This document shows positions 1 to 5,597 of a stretch of DNA of 5,597 bases, one piece after another. Source of the stretch: CALXSC01 sp964493475 (GTDB lineage Bacteria; Pseudomonadota; Alphaproteobacteria; Rickettsiales; UBA1997); assembly GCA_964493475.1 (NCBI GenBank), contig CAZBNS010000094.1, positions 1 to 5,597 of the forward strand, given 5' to 3'. The notes beneath the pieces are model-generated. The model worked only from the letters and a program-made list of their open reading frames with translations. It searched no databases and had not been told where the DNA came from. Positions within the stretch are counted from its first letter, which is position 1; every line of letters begins with the position of its first letter. The translations under genes and the position numbers were made by a program.

Positions 1-920
1 TAATTTCTTCAACAAATAAGCGAAATTTTAATGTGTTAGCACTTGTTGAACAGAAAAAATTAGTTAATGATTTTACTATTATCAACGATTCATTGTACTC
101 ATTATCCAAAAGAGAACCATCTATTAATTCTCAAATAAATAAGGAATTATTTGCAGTAAGAACTTATTTTGCAGGCATTGAAAATGATTTTGAGGATAAT
201 GCAATTTCCCAAATAAATGTAAATCAACAGAAAGTACTTACTTCAGTTAATAATTTGTCGTTATTTCTTTCAGAAGTTATAAAAAAATTACAGGAGCAAC
301 AGGCTAATTCTCAGCCTGGTAATAAAAATTGTAATAAACCTGGGAATAATCCTAATCCTAATAGTATGAAGTCATCTATGCAAAGTATGCAAAAAAGTTT
401 GCAGCAACAGTTAGAAAAAATTATGCAAATGATGAAACAAGGTGACCAAGGTAAAGCAATGCAGAATGAATTAGGTAAGGCAATTTCTCAGCAAGAGGCT
501 ATGCATAATATGCTTCAGCAAATGATGAATCAAGGTCAGGTTGGGAGCAATGCTTATGAAACTTTAAAACAAGCCGATCAGCTTTTGGATAAAGTAAGAG
601 AAGATATTTTGAGAAATAATATTTCTAATTCAACTATTGAACGTCAGAAACAAATTATGACGCGATTGCTGGAGGCAGAAAAGGCTGAAAATGAAAGAGA
701 TTTAGAAGAGAAAAGAAAATCGGACAGTGCAAAGGAACAATTCCTTAGTAAACCTAATACAAAGTTAGATGATGAACGTTTTCAAATTAACTATGAAGAG
801 AAATTGTTAAAAAATAAATTAATTTTAAATAGTTTTTACCAGTCTAAATTTCAAAAATATATGTTTACGCTTGATAGTATTAATGGAAAAGTTAATCAGC
901 ATAGCATCCTCGAAAAATAA
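1..920 (+). CDS. DUF4175-like coiled-coil protein, C-terminal part (5' end outside window)
   Basis: The reading frame is open from the left edge (first full codon at base 3) to a TAA at 918-920, giving 305 residues of a longer protein. A GTG at 33 is an internal Val codon, not a start. The fragment is hydrophilic and mostly helical, with no membrane segment or signal peptide. An N-terminal helical part (ending about residue 100, with SLYSLSKREP near residue 30) is followed by an Asn/Pro/Gly linker (about 101-120). Next comes a Met/Gln-rich stretch (about 121-180, with MQSMQK, IMQMMKQG and MLQQMMNQG), then a charged helix holding RLLEAEKAENERDLEEKR. This matches my recollection of the large Bacteroidota proteins labelled DUF4175, which have membrane helices near the N-terminus and lie upstream of an ATP-binding protein and ybeY. 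The biochemical role is not established. The family call rests on composition, a few motifs and synteny; a different coiled-coil protein cannot be excluded. Its 3' end overlaps the next gene by 38 nt. Confidence 0.72.
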   Translation, partial: ISSTNKRNFNVLALVEQKKLVNDFTIINDSLYSLSKREPSINSQINKELFAVRTYFAGIENDFEDNAISQINVNQQKVLTSVNNLSLFLSEVIKKLQEQQANSQPGNKNCNKPGNNPNPNSMKSSMQSMQKSLQQQLEKIMQMMKQGDQGKAMQNELGKAISQQEAMHNMLQQMMNQGQVGSNAYETLKQADQLLDKVREDILRNNISNSTIERQKQIMTRLLEAEKAENERDLEEKRKSDSAKEQFLSKPNTKLDDERFQINYEEKLLKNKLILNSFYQSKFQKYMFTLDSINGKVNQHSILEK

Positions 921-1287
921 TCTCTATGAGGTTGATAATTTTTTGCAGTCTATATTTAGCGAGTATGGAATTGATAAGCGTATGCATTTTAATATATATT
1001 TAACTTTAAGTGAGGCTATTAACAACGCTATGCAGCATGGTAATCAATTTGATTCAACTAAATTTGTAAATGTTTATTTTTTTCAATCGAGTAGTTCTTA
1101 TGAATTTATCATTGAAGACGAAGGTTCAGGATTTGATATTACTAAAGTTCCAGATCCCATAATTACTGAAAATATTAGAAAGGAATCGGGTAGGGGACTT
1201 TTTTTAATGAAAACATATACAGATAGTTTCGAGGTCATGAATAATGGAAGAATCGTTAAATTAATTTTTAATAAGCATTGTGATTAA
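883..1287 (+). CDS. RsbW-like ATP-binding protein (GHKL / HATPase_c_2 fold)
   Basis: A complete 134-residue protein, about the size of a lone RsbW/SpoIIAB-type ATPase domain. All Bergerat-fold boxes are present: N-box LSEAINNAMQHGN with E44, N48 and H52; G1 box DEGSGFD at 79-85; G2 box SGRGLFLMK at 102-110. There is no sensor, membrane segment or His-kinase phospho-acceptor domain. Family members act as serine kinases and anti-sigma factors that bind a sigma factor or a STAS anti-anti-sigma protein; whether this one does is unknown. I chose ATG 883 (MEKLISIASS). The frame also allows a TTG at 871, which would only lengthen the overlap with the upstream gene. No clear Shine-Dalgarno is visible. 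The 38-nt overlap upstream and 8-nt overlap with ybeY suggest translational coupling. No sigma factor or STAS gene is in the window, so a partner cannot be named from context. Confidence 0.87.
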   Translation: MEKLISIASSKNNLYEVDNFLQSIFSEYGIDKRMHFNIYLTLSEAINNAMQHGNQFDSTKFVNVYFFQSSSSYEFIIEDEGSGFDITKVPDPIITENIRKESGRGLFLMKTYTDSFEVMNNGRIVKLIFNKHCD

Positions 1288-1702
1288 TTTTTTTGAGCAA
1301 GAGTGTAAAAGACCACAACTTGATTATAGAAAAATAAAGAAGTGGGTTAGATTAGTTGTAGAACTACATAATTTCCGGTTAGGAGATGTATCAGTAGTTT
1401 TTTGTTCAGACAGCTTTTTGTTGGATTATAATATTAAATATTTGAATCACAACTATTTAACTGATATTATTACTTTCAATTACAATGATACTAATGTTAT
1501 ATCTGGCGATTTATTTATAAGTATTGATACTGTCTCTCGTAATGCTGTTGAATATAATGTACCTGTTGATCATGAAATTTTACGTGTGATAATTCATGGT
1601 ATTCTTCATCTAATTGGTTTTGATGATAAAAATGATGAGGATGTTTTAAAAATGAGAGAACAAGAACAACTTTCATTAGATTTATTTTTTTCTTTTCAGT
1701 AA
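1280..1702 (+). CDS. ybeY: YbeY, rRNA maturation endoribonuclease (metal-dependent)
   Basis: A 140-residue protein of normal YbeY length. YbeY is a cytoplasmic single-strand endoribonuclease involved in 16S rRNA 3'-end processing and ribosome quality control. Visible marks are YLNHNYLTDIITF (54-66), the GDLFIS strand (76-81), and the metal-site helix HGILHLIGFDD (106-116). In the classical H-x3-H-x5-H site the ligands here are H106 and H110, with D116 in place of the third His. As I recall this is usual in Bacteroidota (typically GYKD), so it need not mean loss of activity. The start is GTG 1280: an in-frame TAA at 1262-1264 bars a longer protein, the only other nearby option is a rare ATT at 1277, and the N-terminus from GTG fits the family. 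The start lies within the last codons of the ATPase gene (8-nt overlap). The next gene, mnmG, begins 40 nt after the stop. Confidence 0.95.
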   Translation: MINFFEQECKRPQLDYRKIKKWVRLVVELHNFRLGDVSVVFCSDSFLLDYNIKYLNHNYLTDIITFNYNDTNVISGDLFISIDTVSRNAVEYNVPVDHEILRVIIHGILHLIGFDDKNDEDVLKMREQEQLSLDLFFSFQ

Positions 1703-1742
1703 TTGATTTCAGTTACTTATCTATTTTTTTAAAATTATTAGA

Positions 1743-3617
1743 ATGAAGTTTTCGTATGATGTAATTGTTGTAGGTGCAGGACATGCAGGGTGTGAAGCAG
1801 CAATGACAGCAGCTACTATGGGTTCAAAGGTTTTACTTATAACCATGGATATGACTAAGATAGCACAAATGTCATGTAATCCAGCTATGGGTGGCATAGC
1901 TAAAGGTCAGATTTTACGCGAAATTGATGCCTTAGGAGGATATGCTGGTATTGTCACTGATGAATCAACAATTCAATTCAGAATGTTAAACCGTTCGAAA
2001 GGTCCAGCCATGTGGAGCCCCAGGGCACAATGTGACCGAATGGTTTTTACAAAAGTTTGGAGACAGTATCTCGAACAGAATTTGAATGTAGATTTATGGC
2101 AAGGTATTGTTACGCAACTTATGTTTGATGAAAATAAAGTCACTGGTGTAATTTCAGATCTAGGAGTCCATTTTTATTCAAAAACTTTAATTTTAACAAA
2201 TGGTACTTTTTTAAATGGTCTAATGCATGTTGGCCAAAATAAATTTCATGGAGGTAGAATTTCTGAGCCCGAATCCAAGTTTATTAGTGATCAACTTCAT
2301 AATATAGGTTTTACTGTTGGACGAATGAAAACAGGTACCCCTGTTAGAATTGATGGTAGAAGCGTTGATTTCAGTAAGTTAACTGAGCAAGAAGGAGACA
2401 ATGATTTTTATAAATTTTCTTTTCTTCCTGAGATTTCGTCAAAACTAAAACGCTTGACCTGTTATATTACTTATACGAATCTCAACACTCATAAAATTCT
2501 AGAAAAAGGCTTCGATGAATCTCCAATGTTCGATGGAACCATTCAGAGCGTAGGGCCAAGATATTGTCCAAGTATTGAAACTAAATTGAAAACTTTTGCC
2601 GATAAAGATAAACATCAATTATTTTTAGAACCAGAAGGAGAAAACACTATAGAATTTTATCTTAATGGCTTTTCATCTTCTTTACCCTGGGAAGTTCAAT
2701 TAGAAGGATTGAGGAGTGTCGAAGGTTTTGAGAATGTTAAAATTTTTAGGCCTGGTTATGCTATCGAATATGACTATTTCGATCCAACCCAATTAAAACA
2801 TACTCTTGAGACAAAACTTATTGAAAACTTATTTTTTGCAGGACAAATTAATGGCACTACTGGGTATGAAGAAGCAGGAGCTCAAGGTTTAATTGCTGGC
2901 ATTAATGCTCACAATAAATGTTTTGGCAAAGAAGAATTTACTTTAGCCAGAGATGAAGCTTATATTGGGGTTTTAATCGACGATTTGGTTACTAAAGGTG
3001 TTGATGAACCATATAGAATGTTTACTTCCAGGGCTGAATATAGAATTTTGTTACGTCAAGACAATGCTGATGAACGATTAACTCAGAAAGGTTTTGATAT
3101 TGGTTTAGCTTCTAAACTTAGGGTTGATTTATTGAATGAAAAGATTTTTAAACGCAATGAATTAATCAATTTTGTAAGAAACTTTAGTGTTAAACCTGAT
3201 CAAATTAATAATTTTCTTATCTCAAGAGACTCTGCCACATTAAAACAAGGTGTAAAACTAATTGATATTATTTTACGACCTCAAGTTGTGTTAAATGATT
3301 TAATTAAAGAGGTTGGTGAATTAAAAGAATTTGTTGCCTCTTTAGGTCAGCGCAAAGAAGAAATTTTACATTCTGCTGAAATTCTAATCAAATATTCTGG
3401 TTATATTGAACGAGAAAAGTTAATTGCTGATAAATTTAAAAGATTGGATGATATTGTAATAGAAGATCGTTTTGACTATTTGTCGATAAATACTCTTTCG
3501 ACTGAAGCACGAATTAAACTTAATTCAATACAGCCAAAAACTATTGGACAGGCAAGCAGAATTCCTGGTGTTTCTCCATCTGATATTAGTATACTTTTAG
3601 TAATGTTGGGACGATAG
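1743..3617 (+). CDS. mnmG: MnmG (GidA), tRNA U34 carboxymethylaminomethyl-modification FAD enzyme
   Basis: A complete 624-residue protein, close to the usual 620-630. MnmG works with the GTPase MnmE (not in this window) to add the (carboxymethyl)aminomethyl group at C5 of wobble U34 in certain tRNAs, using FAD, a folate one-carbon donor and glycine or ammonium. Visible marks: N-terminal FAD dinucleotide fold DVIVVGAGHAGCEAA (6-20) with GxGxxG at 11-16; MSCNPAMGGIAKGQ (43-56) with C45; RMLNRSKGPAMWSPRAQCDR (80-99), a Bacteroidota-type variant; GPRYCPSIETK with C275, matching the catalytic Cys277 of the E. coli protein; the second FAD-contact segment GTTGYEEAGAQGL (about 371-383); TSRAEYRILLRQDNADERL (about 428-446); and the C-terminal MnmE-binding helical domain ending SRIPGVSPSDISILLV. 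The ATG at 1743 gives the standard N-terminus just before the FAD motif. The TAG stop at 3615-3617 shares its last base with the core of the parS-like palindrome. No frameshift or missing motif is seen. Confidence 0.98.
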   Translation: MKFSYDVIVVGAGHAGCEAAMTAATMGSKVLLITMDMTKIAQMSCNPAMGGIAKGQILREIDALGGYAGIVTDESTIQFRMLNRSKGPAMWSPRAQCDRMVFTKVWRQYLEQNLNVDLWQGIVTQLMFDENKVTGVISDLGVHFYSKTLILTNGTFLNGLMHVGQNKFHGGRISEPESKFISDQLHNIGFTVGRMKTGTPVRIDGRSVDFSKLTEQEGDNDFYKFSFLPEISSKLKRLTCYITYTNLNTHKILEKGFDESPMFDGTIQSVGPRYCPSIETKLKTFADKDKHQLFLEPEGENTIEFYLNGFSSSLPWEVQLEGLRSVEGFENVKIFRPGYAIEYDYFDPTQLKHTLETKLIENLFFAGQINGTTGYEEAGAQGLIAGINAHNKCFGKEEFTLARDEAYIGVLIDDLVTKGVDEPYRMFTSRAEYRILLRQDNADERLTQKGFDIGLASKLRVDLLNEKIFKRNELINFVRNFSVKPDQINNFLISRDSATLKQGVKLIDIILRPQVVLNDLIKEVGELKEFVASLGQRKEEILHSAEILIKYSGYIEREKLIADKFKRLDDIVIEDRFDYLSINTLSTEARIKLNSIQPKTIGQASRIPGVSPSDISILLVMLGR

Positions 3618-3631
3618 TTTCACGTGGAACA
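3616..3631. promoter_or_regulatory. Candidate parS site (ParB-binding centromere sequence)
   Basis: The + strand reads AGTTTCACGTGGAACA and the complement TGTTCCACGTGAAACT. The inner 14 bases (3617-3630) equal the core of the B. subtilis parS, TGTTCCACGTGAAACA; over 16 bases only one end base differs. The site is a near-perfect palindrome around CACGTG (3621-3626) with one mismatched pair, as in that reference. It runs from the last base of the mnmG stop codon to the base before the ade ATG, filling the whole 13-nt gap. ParB family proteins load onto such sites, usually clustered near the replication origin, to direct chromosome segregation. That ParB binds here is inferred. A different CACGTG-binding regulator of ade is the alternative. 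Confidence 0.72.
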
Positions 3632-5259
3632 TGATTAAAAAAATTTGTGGAAATATTTACGACCATCAATTTGGCCATTTCAGAAAAGGTTCCATAACCT
3701 TTTCTGAAAAAATTATTTCGATTTATTTTGATGAAAATGTAGTTGGCGACAATTTTATTTTACCTGGATTAATCGATTCGCATGTTCATATTGAAAGTTC
3801 AATGATGTCGCCGGTGAACTATGCAAACGAAGCTTTACGACATGGTGTTGTTGCAGCTATTGCCGATCCGCATGAAATTGCTAATGTTTGTGGTCTTTCT
3901 GGTGTTGAGTATATGGTGAAGAGTGCATCATTATCGCCGATGAAAATTTTTTTTGGTGCTCCAAGTTGCGTTCCAGCTACTTCTTTTGAAACTTCTGGGT
4001 CTACTTTATCTTCAAATGAGATCTCTATTCTTTTCAAAAATAATACTTGCTGGCATTTATCAGAAGTGATGAATTTTCCGGGAGTTATTGCACATGAAAA
4101 AGATGTTCTCGACAAAATTCAAATTGCAAGAGATTTTAATAAAATCATTGATGGTCATGCTCCGGGCTTACAAGCCGATTTATTGAAAGAATATGTTTCT
4201 TTTGGCATTTCAACCGATCATGAATGTACTTCAATAGAAGAATCAAAAGAAAAAATTGAGTTGGGAATGAAAATCCTACTTCGAAGGTCAAGTGCCTCAA
4301 ATGATTTTCTCAATTTGATGGATCTTATTTCTTCAAACGAAGATGATGTTATGCTATGTACCGACGATTGTCATCCTGATGATTTACAAAATGGGTATAT
4401 CGACGAGATGATAAAAGATGCTTTACAACGAGATTTTCCATTAAAAAAGCTATTAAAAGCAGCTACTTTTAATCCTGTTTTTCATTACAATCTACCAGTT
4501 GGAATTCTAAATATTGGTTCATTTGCTGATTTTATTGTAGTCGACTGTCTTGAAAATTTTACTGTTTTAGAAACCTATATCAATGGTAAATGTGTTTATA
4601 ACGGAAATACTGTTATCTCTATTGATGAAAAAATATTGCCTGTTAATAATTTTTTTTCGAATAAGCTTACTTTAAATGATTTGAAGGTTTTAAATGACAA
4701 GCATTCTTTATTGAATGTTATTGAGATAATTCCTAATTCTTTACTTACAAATAAGCTTATATTGCCTATTGATGTTACACAGCAATATATATTTTCAGAC
4801 ATAGAAAATGATATTCTTAAAATTGTTGTTTTAAACAGATATACAAAAGATAAACCTTCTATTGGTTTTATTAAAGGATTTGGAATTAAAAAAGGAGCGT
4901 TTGGTTCTACTGTTGCTCACGATTCTCATAATATAATTGTTGTAGGAACTGATGATTTTTCAATTTTAAGTGTAATTAATGCCTTGCAGCAGTCTCTGGG
5001 TGGATTAGCTTTTTTTAATGGTAATACAATAAATTTATTACCCCTACCTATCGGAGGTTTAATGAGCAATGAGTCTTGTGATATTGTCTCAGCTCAGTAT
5101 AAATCATTAACGGATGAAGTTAGATCTGTTGGTTGTACATTAAAATCTCCTTTTATGACTCTAGCTTTTATGTCGCTTTTAGTAATTCCTAAACTTAAAA
5201 TTGGTGATCGTGGCTTATTTGATGTTGATTCTTTTAGTTTTACGGAGCTTTTAATGTAG
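3631..5259 (+). CDS. ade: Adenine deaminase (metal-dependent amidohydrolase)
   Basis: A complete 542-residue protein, somewhat shorter than the roughly 580 of the E. coli and B. subtilis enzymes but with all main blocks. It converts adenine to hypoxanthine plus ammonia in the cytoplasm, feeding purine salvage. Visible marks: amidohydrolase metal motif LPGLIDSHVHIESSM (44-58; H51, H53); GAPSCVPATSFETSG (109-123); SEVMNFPGVIAHE (144-156); IDGHAPGL (173-180; H176); GISTDHECT (192-200; H197, E198); CTDDCHPDD (243-251; metal-ligand Asp); C-terminal domain VAHDSHNIIVVGTDD (428-442), GGLMSN (475-480), and SPFMTLAFMSLLVIPKL ahead of DRGLFDV. These distinguish Ade from dihydroorotase or other amidohydrolases. 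The ATG at 3631 directly follows the parS-like site; no good Shine-Dalgarno is present. A strong inverted repeat lies at codons 16-27. uvrC starts 2 nt after the TAG. Base use resembles the neighbours, with no sign of recent transfer. In Bacteroides-like genomes, as I recall, apt occupies this position. Confidence 0.97.
   Translation: MIKKICGNIYDHQFGHFRKGSITFSEKIISIYFDENVVGDNFILPGLIDSHVHIESSMMSPVNYANEALRHGVVAAIADPHEIANVCGLSGVEYMVKSASLSPMKIFFGAPSCVPATSFETSGSTLSSNEISILFKNNTCWHLSEVMNFPGVIAHEKDVLDKIQIARDFNKIIDGHAPGLQADLLKEYVSFGISTDHECTSIEESKEKIELGMKILLRRSSASNDFLNLMDLISSNEDDVMLCTDDCHPDDLQNGYIDEMIKDALQRDFPLKKLLKAATFNPVFHYNLPVGILNIGSFADFIVVDCLENFTVLETYINGKCVYNGNTVISIDEKILPVNNFFSNKLTLNDLKVLNDKHSLLNVIEIIPNSLLTNKLILPIDVTQQYIFSDIENDILKIVVLNRYTKDKPSIGFIKGFGIKKGAFGSTVAHDSHNIIVVGTDDFSILSVINALQQSLGGLAFFNGNTINLLPLPIGGLMSNESCDIVSAQYKSLTDEVRSVGCTLKSPFMTLAFMSLLVIPKLKIGDRGLFDVDSFSFTELLM
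3678..3709 (+). repeat. Perfect 14-bp inverted repeat (hairpin) inside the 5' end of ade
   Basis: The left arm TTTCAGAAAAGGTT (3678-3691) and right arm AACCTTTTCTGAAA (3696-3709) are exact reverse complements around the 4-nt loop CCAT. The mRNA could form a 14-pair hairpin starting 47 nt after the first base of the ade start codon. It encodes about FRKGSITFSEK, a variable region ahead of the metal motif. Neither strand has a T-run after the stem, so it does not look like a standard intrinsic terminator. Possible roles are mRNA stability control, attenuation of ade and uvrC, or an inverted protein-binding site; none is shown by the sequence alone. Confidence 0.8.
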
Positions 5260-5261
5260 TT

Positions 5262-5597
5262 ATGCATTATAACTCTCATCTCAAAAATTTAGTTTCTGCC
5301 TTACCGCACGAACCAGGAATTTATCAATATTTTGATAAAGATGGGACGATTATTTATATTGGTAAAGCTAAAGACTTAAAAAAACGAGTTTCTTCATATT
5401 TTACAAAAACTCATGATAATAGGAAAACTGCAATTCTTGTTCGTAATATTATTGATATTAAAACTATCGTTGTAGAAACAGAACAAGATGCCTTGATCCT
5501 TGAAAACAATCTAATAAAAAAGTATCAACCGAAGTACAATATTCTTCTTAAAGACGATAAAACGTATCCTTGGATTTGTGTTAAAAATGAATTATTC
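5262..5597 (+). CDS. uvrC: UvrC, excinuclease ABC subunit C, N-terminal part (3' end outside window)
   Basis: The first 112 residues of UvrC; the frame is still open at the right edge, and the family is usually about 600 residues. UvrC makes both cuts around DNA lesions in nucleotide excision repair after UvrA/UvrB recognition. This part holds the N-terminal GIY-YIG nuclease domain, which makes the 3' incision: EPGIYQYFDKDG (17-28; GIY at 19-21), IIYIGKAKDLKKRVSSYF (30-47; YIG at 32-34, conserved R42), and ALILENNLIKKYQPKYNILLKDDK (77-100) with metal-ligand E81, then the start of the YPWI segment. The UvrB-contact, RNase H-like and helix-hairpin-helix domains lie outside the window. ATG 5262 is the only sensible start: it lies 2 nt after the ade stop and gives the normal distance to GIY. 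The tight spacing suggests co-transcription with ade. Confidence 0.97.
   Translation, partial: MHYNSHLKNLVSALPHEPGIYQYFDKDGTIIYIGKAKDLKKRVSSYFTKTHDNRKTAILVRNIIDIKTIVVETEQDALILENNLIKKYQPKYNILLKDDKTYPWICVKNELF

Noticed and set aside
33..35. GTG as a start for the first coding region
   Set aside because: The same frame is open back to the left edge and its codons continue the protein, so the gene is truncated by the window and this GTG is an internal Val.
8..50. 8-bp inverted repeat TTCAACAA / TTGTTGAA with a 27-nt loop
   Set aside because: Short, AT-rich and within coding sequence; expected by chance at this composition.
871..882. TTG start giving four more residues on the RsbW-like ATPase
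   Set aside because: ATG at 883 gives a normal N-terminus for the family; the TTG only lengthens an already long overlap and has no ribosome-binding site.
1703..1729. Possible Bacteroidota-type promoter for mnmG (TTG, then TATTTTTT)
   Set aside because: Both boxes match the -33 TTTG and -7 TAnnTTTG consensus only partly and the spacing is short; such matches are common in AT-rich DNA.
1698..1730. Possible intrinsic terminator after ybeY (AGTAA...TTACT stem, then a T-run at 1724-1730)
   Set aside because: The stem is only 5 A/T-rich pairs with a 10-nt loop and does not abut the T-run; too weak to support a terminator.
3819..4115. Minus-strand open frame of 98 codons
   Set aside because: It lies wholly inside ade, antisense, with no recognisable protein features; a shadow of the real gene.
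4660..4759. Repeated AATAAGCTTA (4660-4669 and 4750-4759) in ade
   Set aside because: A 10-bp, AT-rich repeat encoding similar residues (NKL) twice; easily explained by codon bias.
4596..4802. Minus-strand open frame of 68 codons
   Set aside because: Antisense to ade coding sequence, without motif or start context.
5244..5247. GGAG upstream of uvrC as a Shine-Dalgarno
   Set aside because: It is about 14 nt from the ATG, too far for normal spacing, and it encodes part of ade; the lineage generally does not rely on such sites.
5094..5279. Minus-strand open frame of 61 codons across the ade-uvrC junction
   Set aside because: It is covered by two well-supported + strand genes and shows no protein-family signal.

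Overview
The window is about 5.6 kb of AT-rich DNA (by eye roughly 30% G+C). Six protein genes sit on the + strand with almost no space between them. Gene content and order point to the Bacteroidota: a DUF4175-type coiled-coil protein, an RsbW-like ATPase, ybeY, mnmG, a purine-salvage gene and uvrC. The protein signatures agree: the YbeY motif ends in Asp instead of His, MnmG reads GPAMWSPRAQ, and no clear Shine-Dalgarno sequences precede the starts. I cannot name the genus.

Layout: (1) 1-920, the C-terminal 305 residues of a DUF4175-like protein, open to the left edge. (2) 883-1287, a small GHKL/HATPase protein overlapping the previous gene by 38 nt. (3) 1280-1702, ybeY from a GTG start, overlapping by 8 nt. 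(4) A 40-nt gap, then 1743-3617, full-length mnmG (gidA). (5) A 13-nt gap, then 3631-5259, adenine deaminase (ade). (6) A 2-nt gap, then uvrC from 5262, cut by the right edge after 112 codons. I see no convincing terminator or promoter between the genes, so they are probably co-transcribed at least in part. They form a housekeeping cluster: rRNA maturation (YbeY), tRNA wobble modification (MnmG), purine salvage (Ade) and nucleotide excision repair (UvrC).

Two non-coding signals stand out, both around the start of ade. The mnmG-ade gap is filled by a near-palindrome, GTTTCACGTGGAAC. Its complement, GTTCCACGTGAAAC, is the 14-bp core of the chromosomal ParB-binding site parS as known from Bacillus subtilis. 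About 50 nt further on, inside the ade coding sequence, is a perfect 14-bp inverted repeat with a 4-nt loop (3678-3709). I find no wholly new multi-gene system. The parS-like site, the hairpin, and the presence of ade where many relatives carry apt are the points most worth checking.
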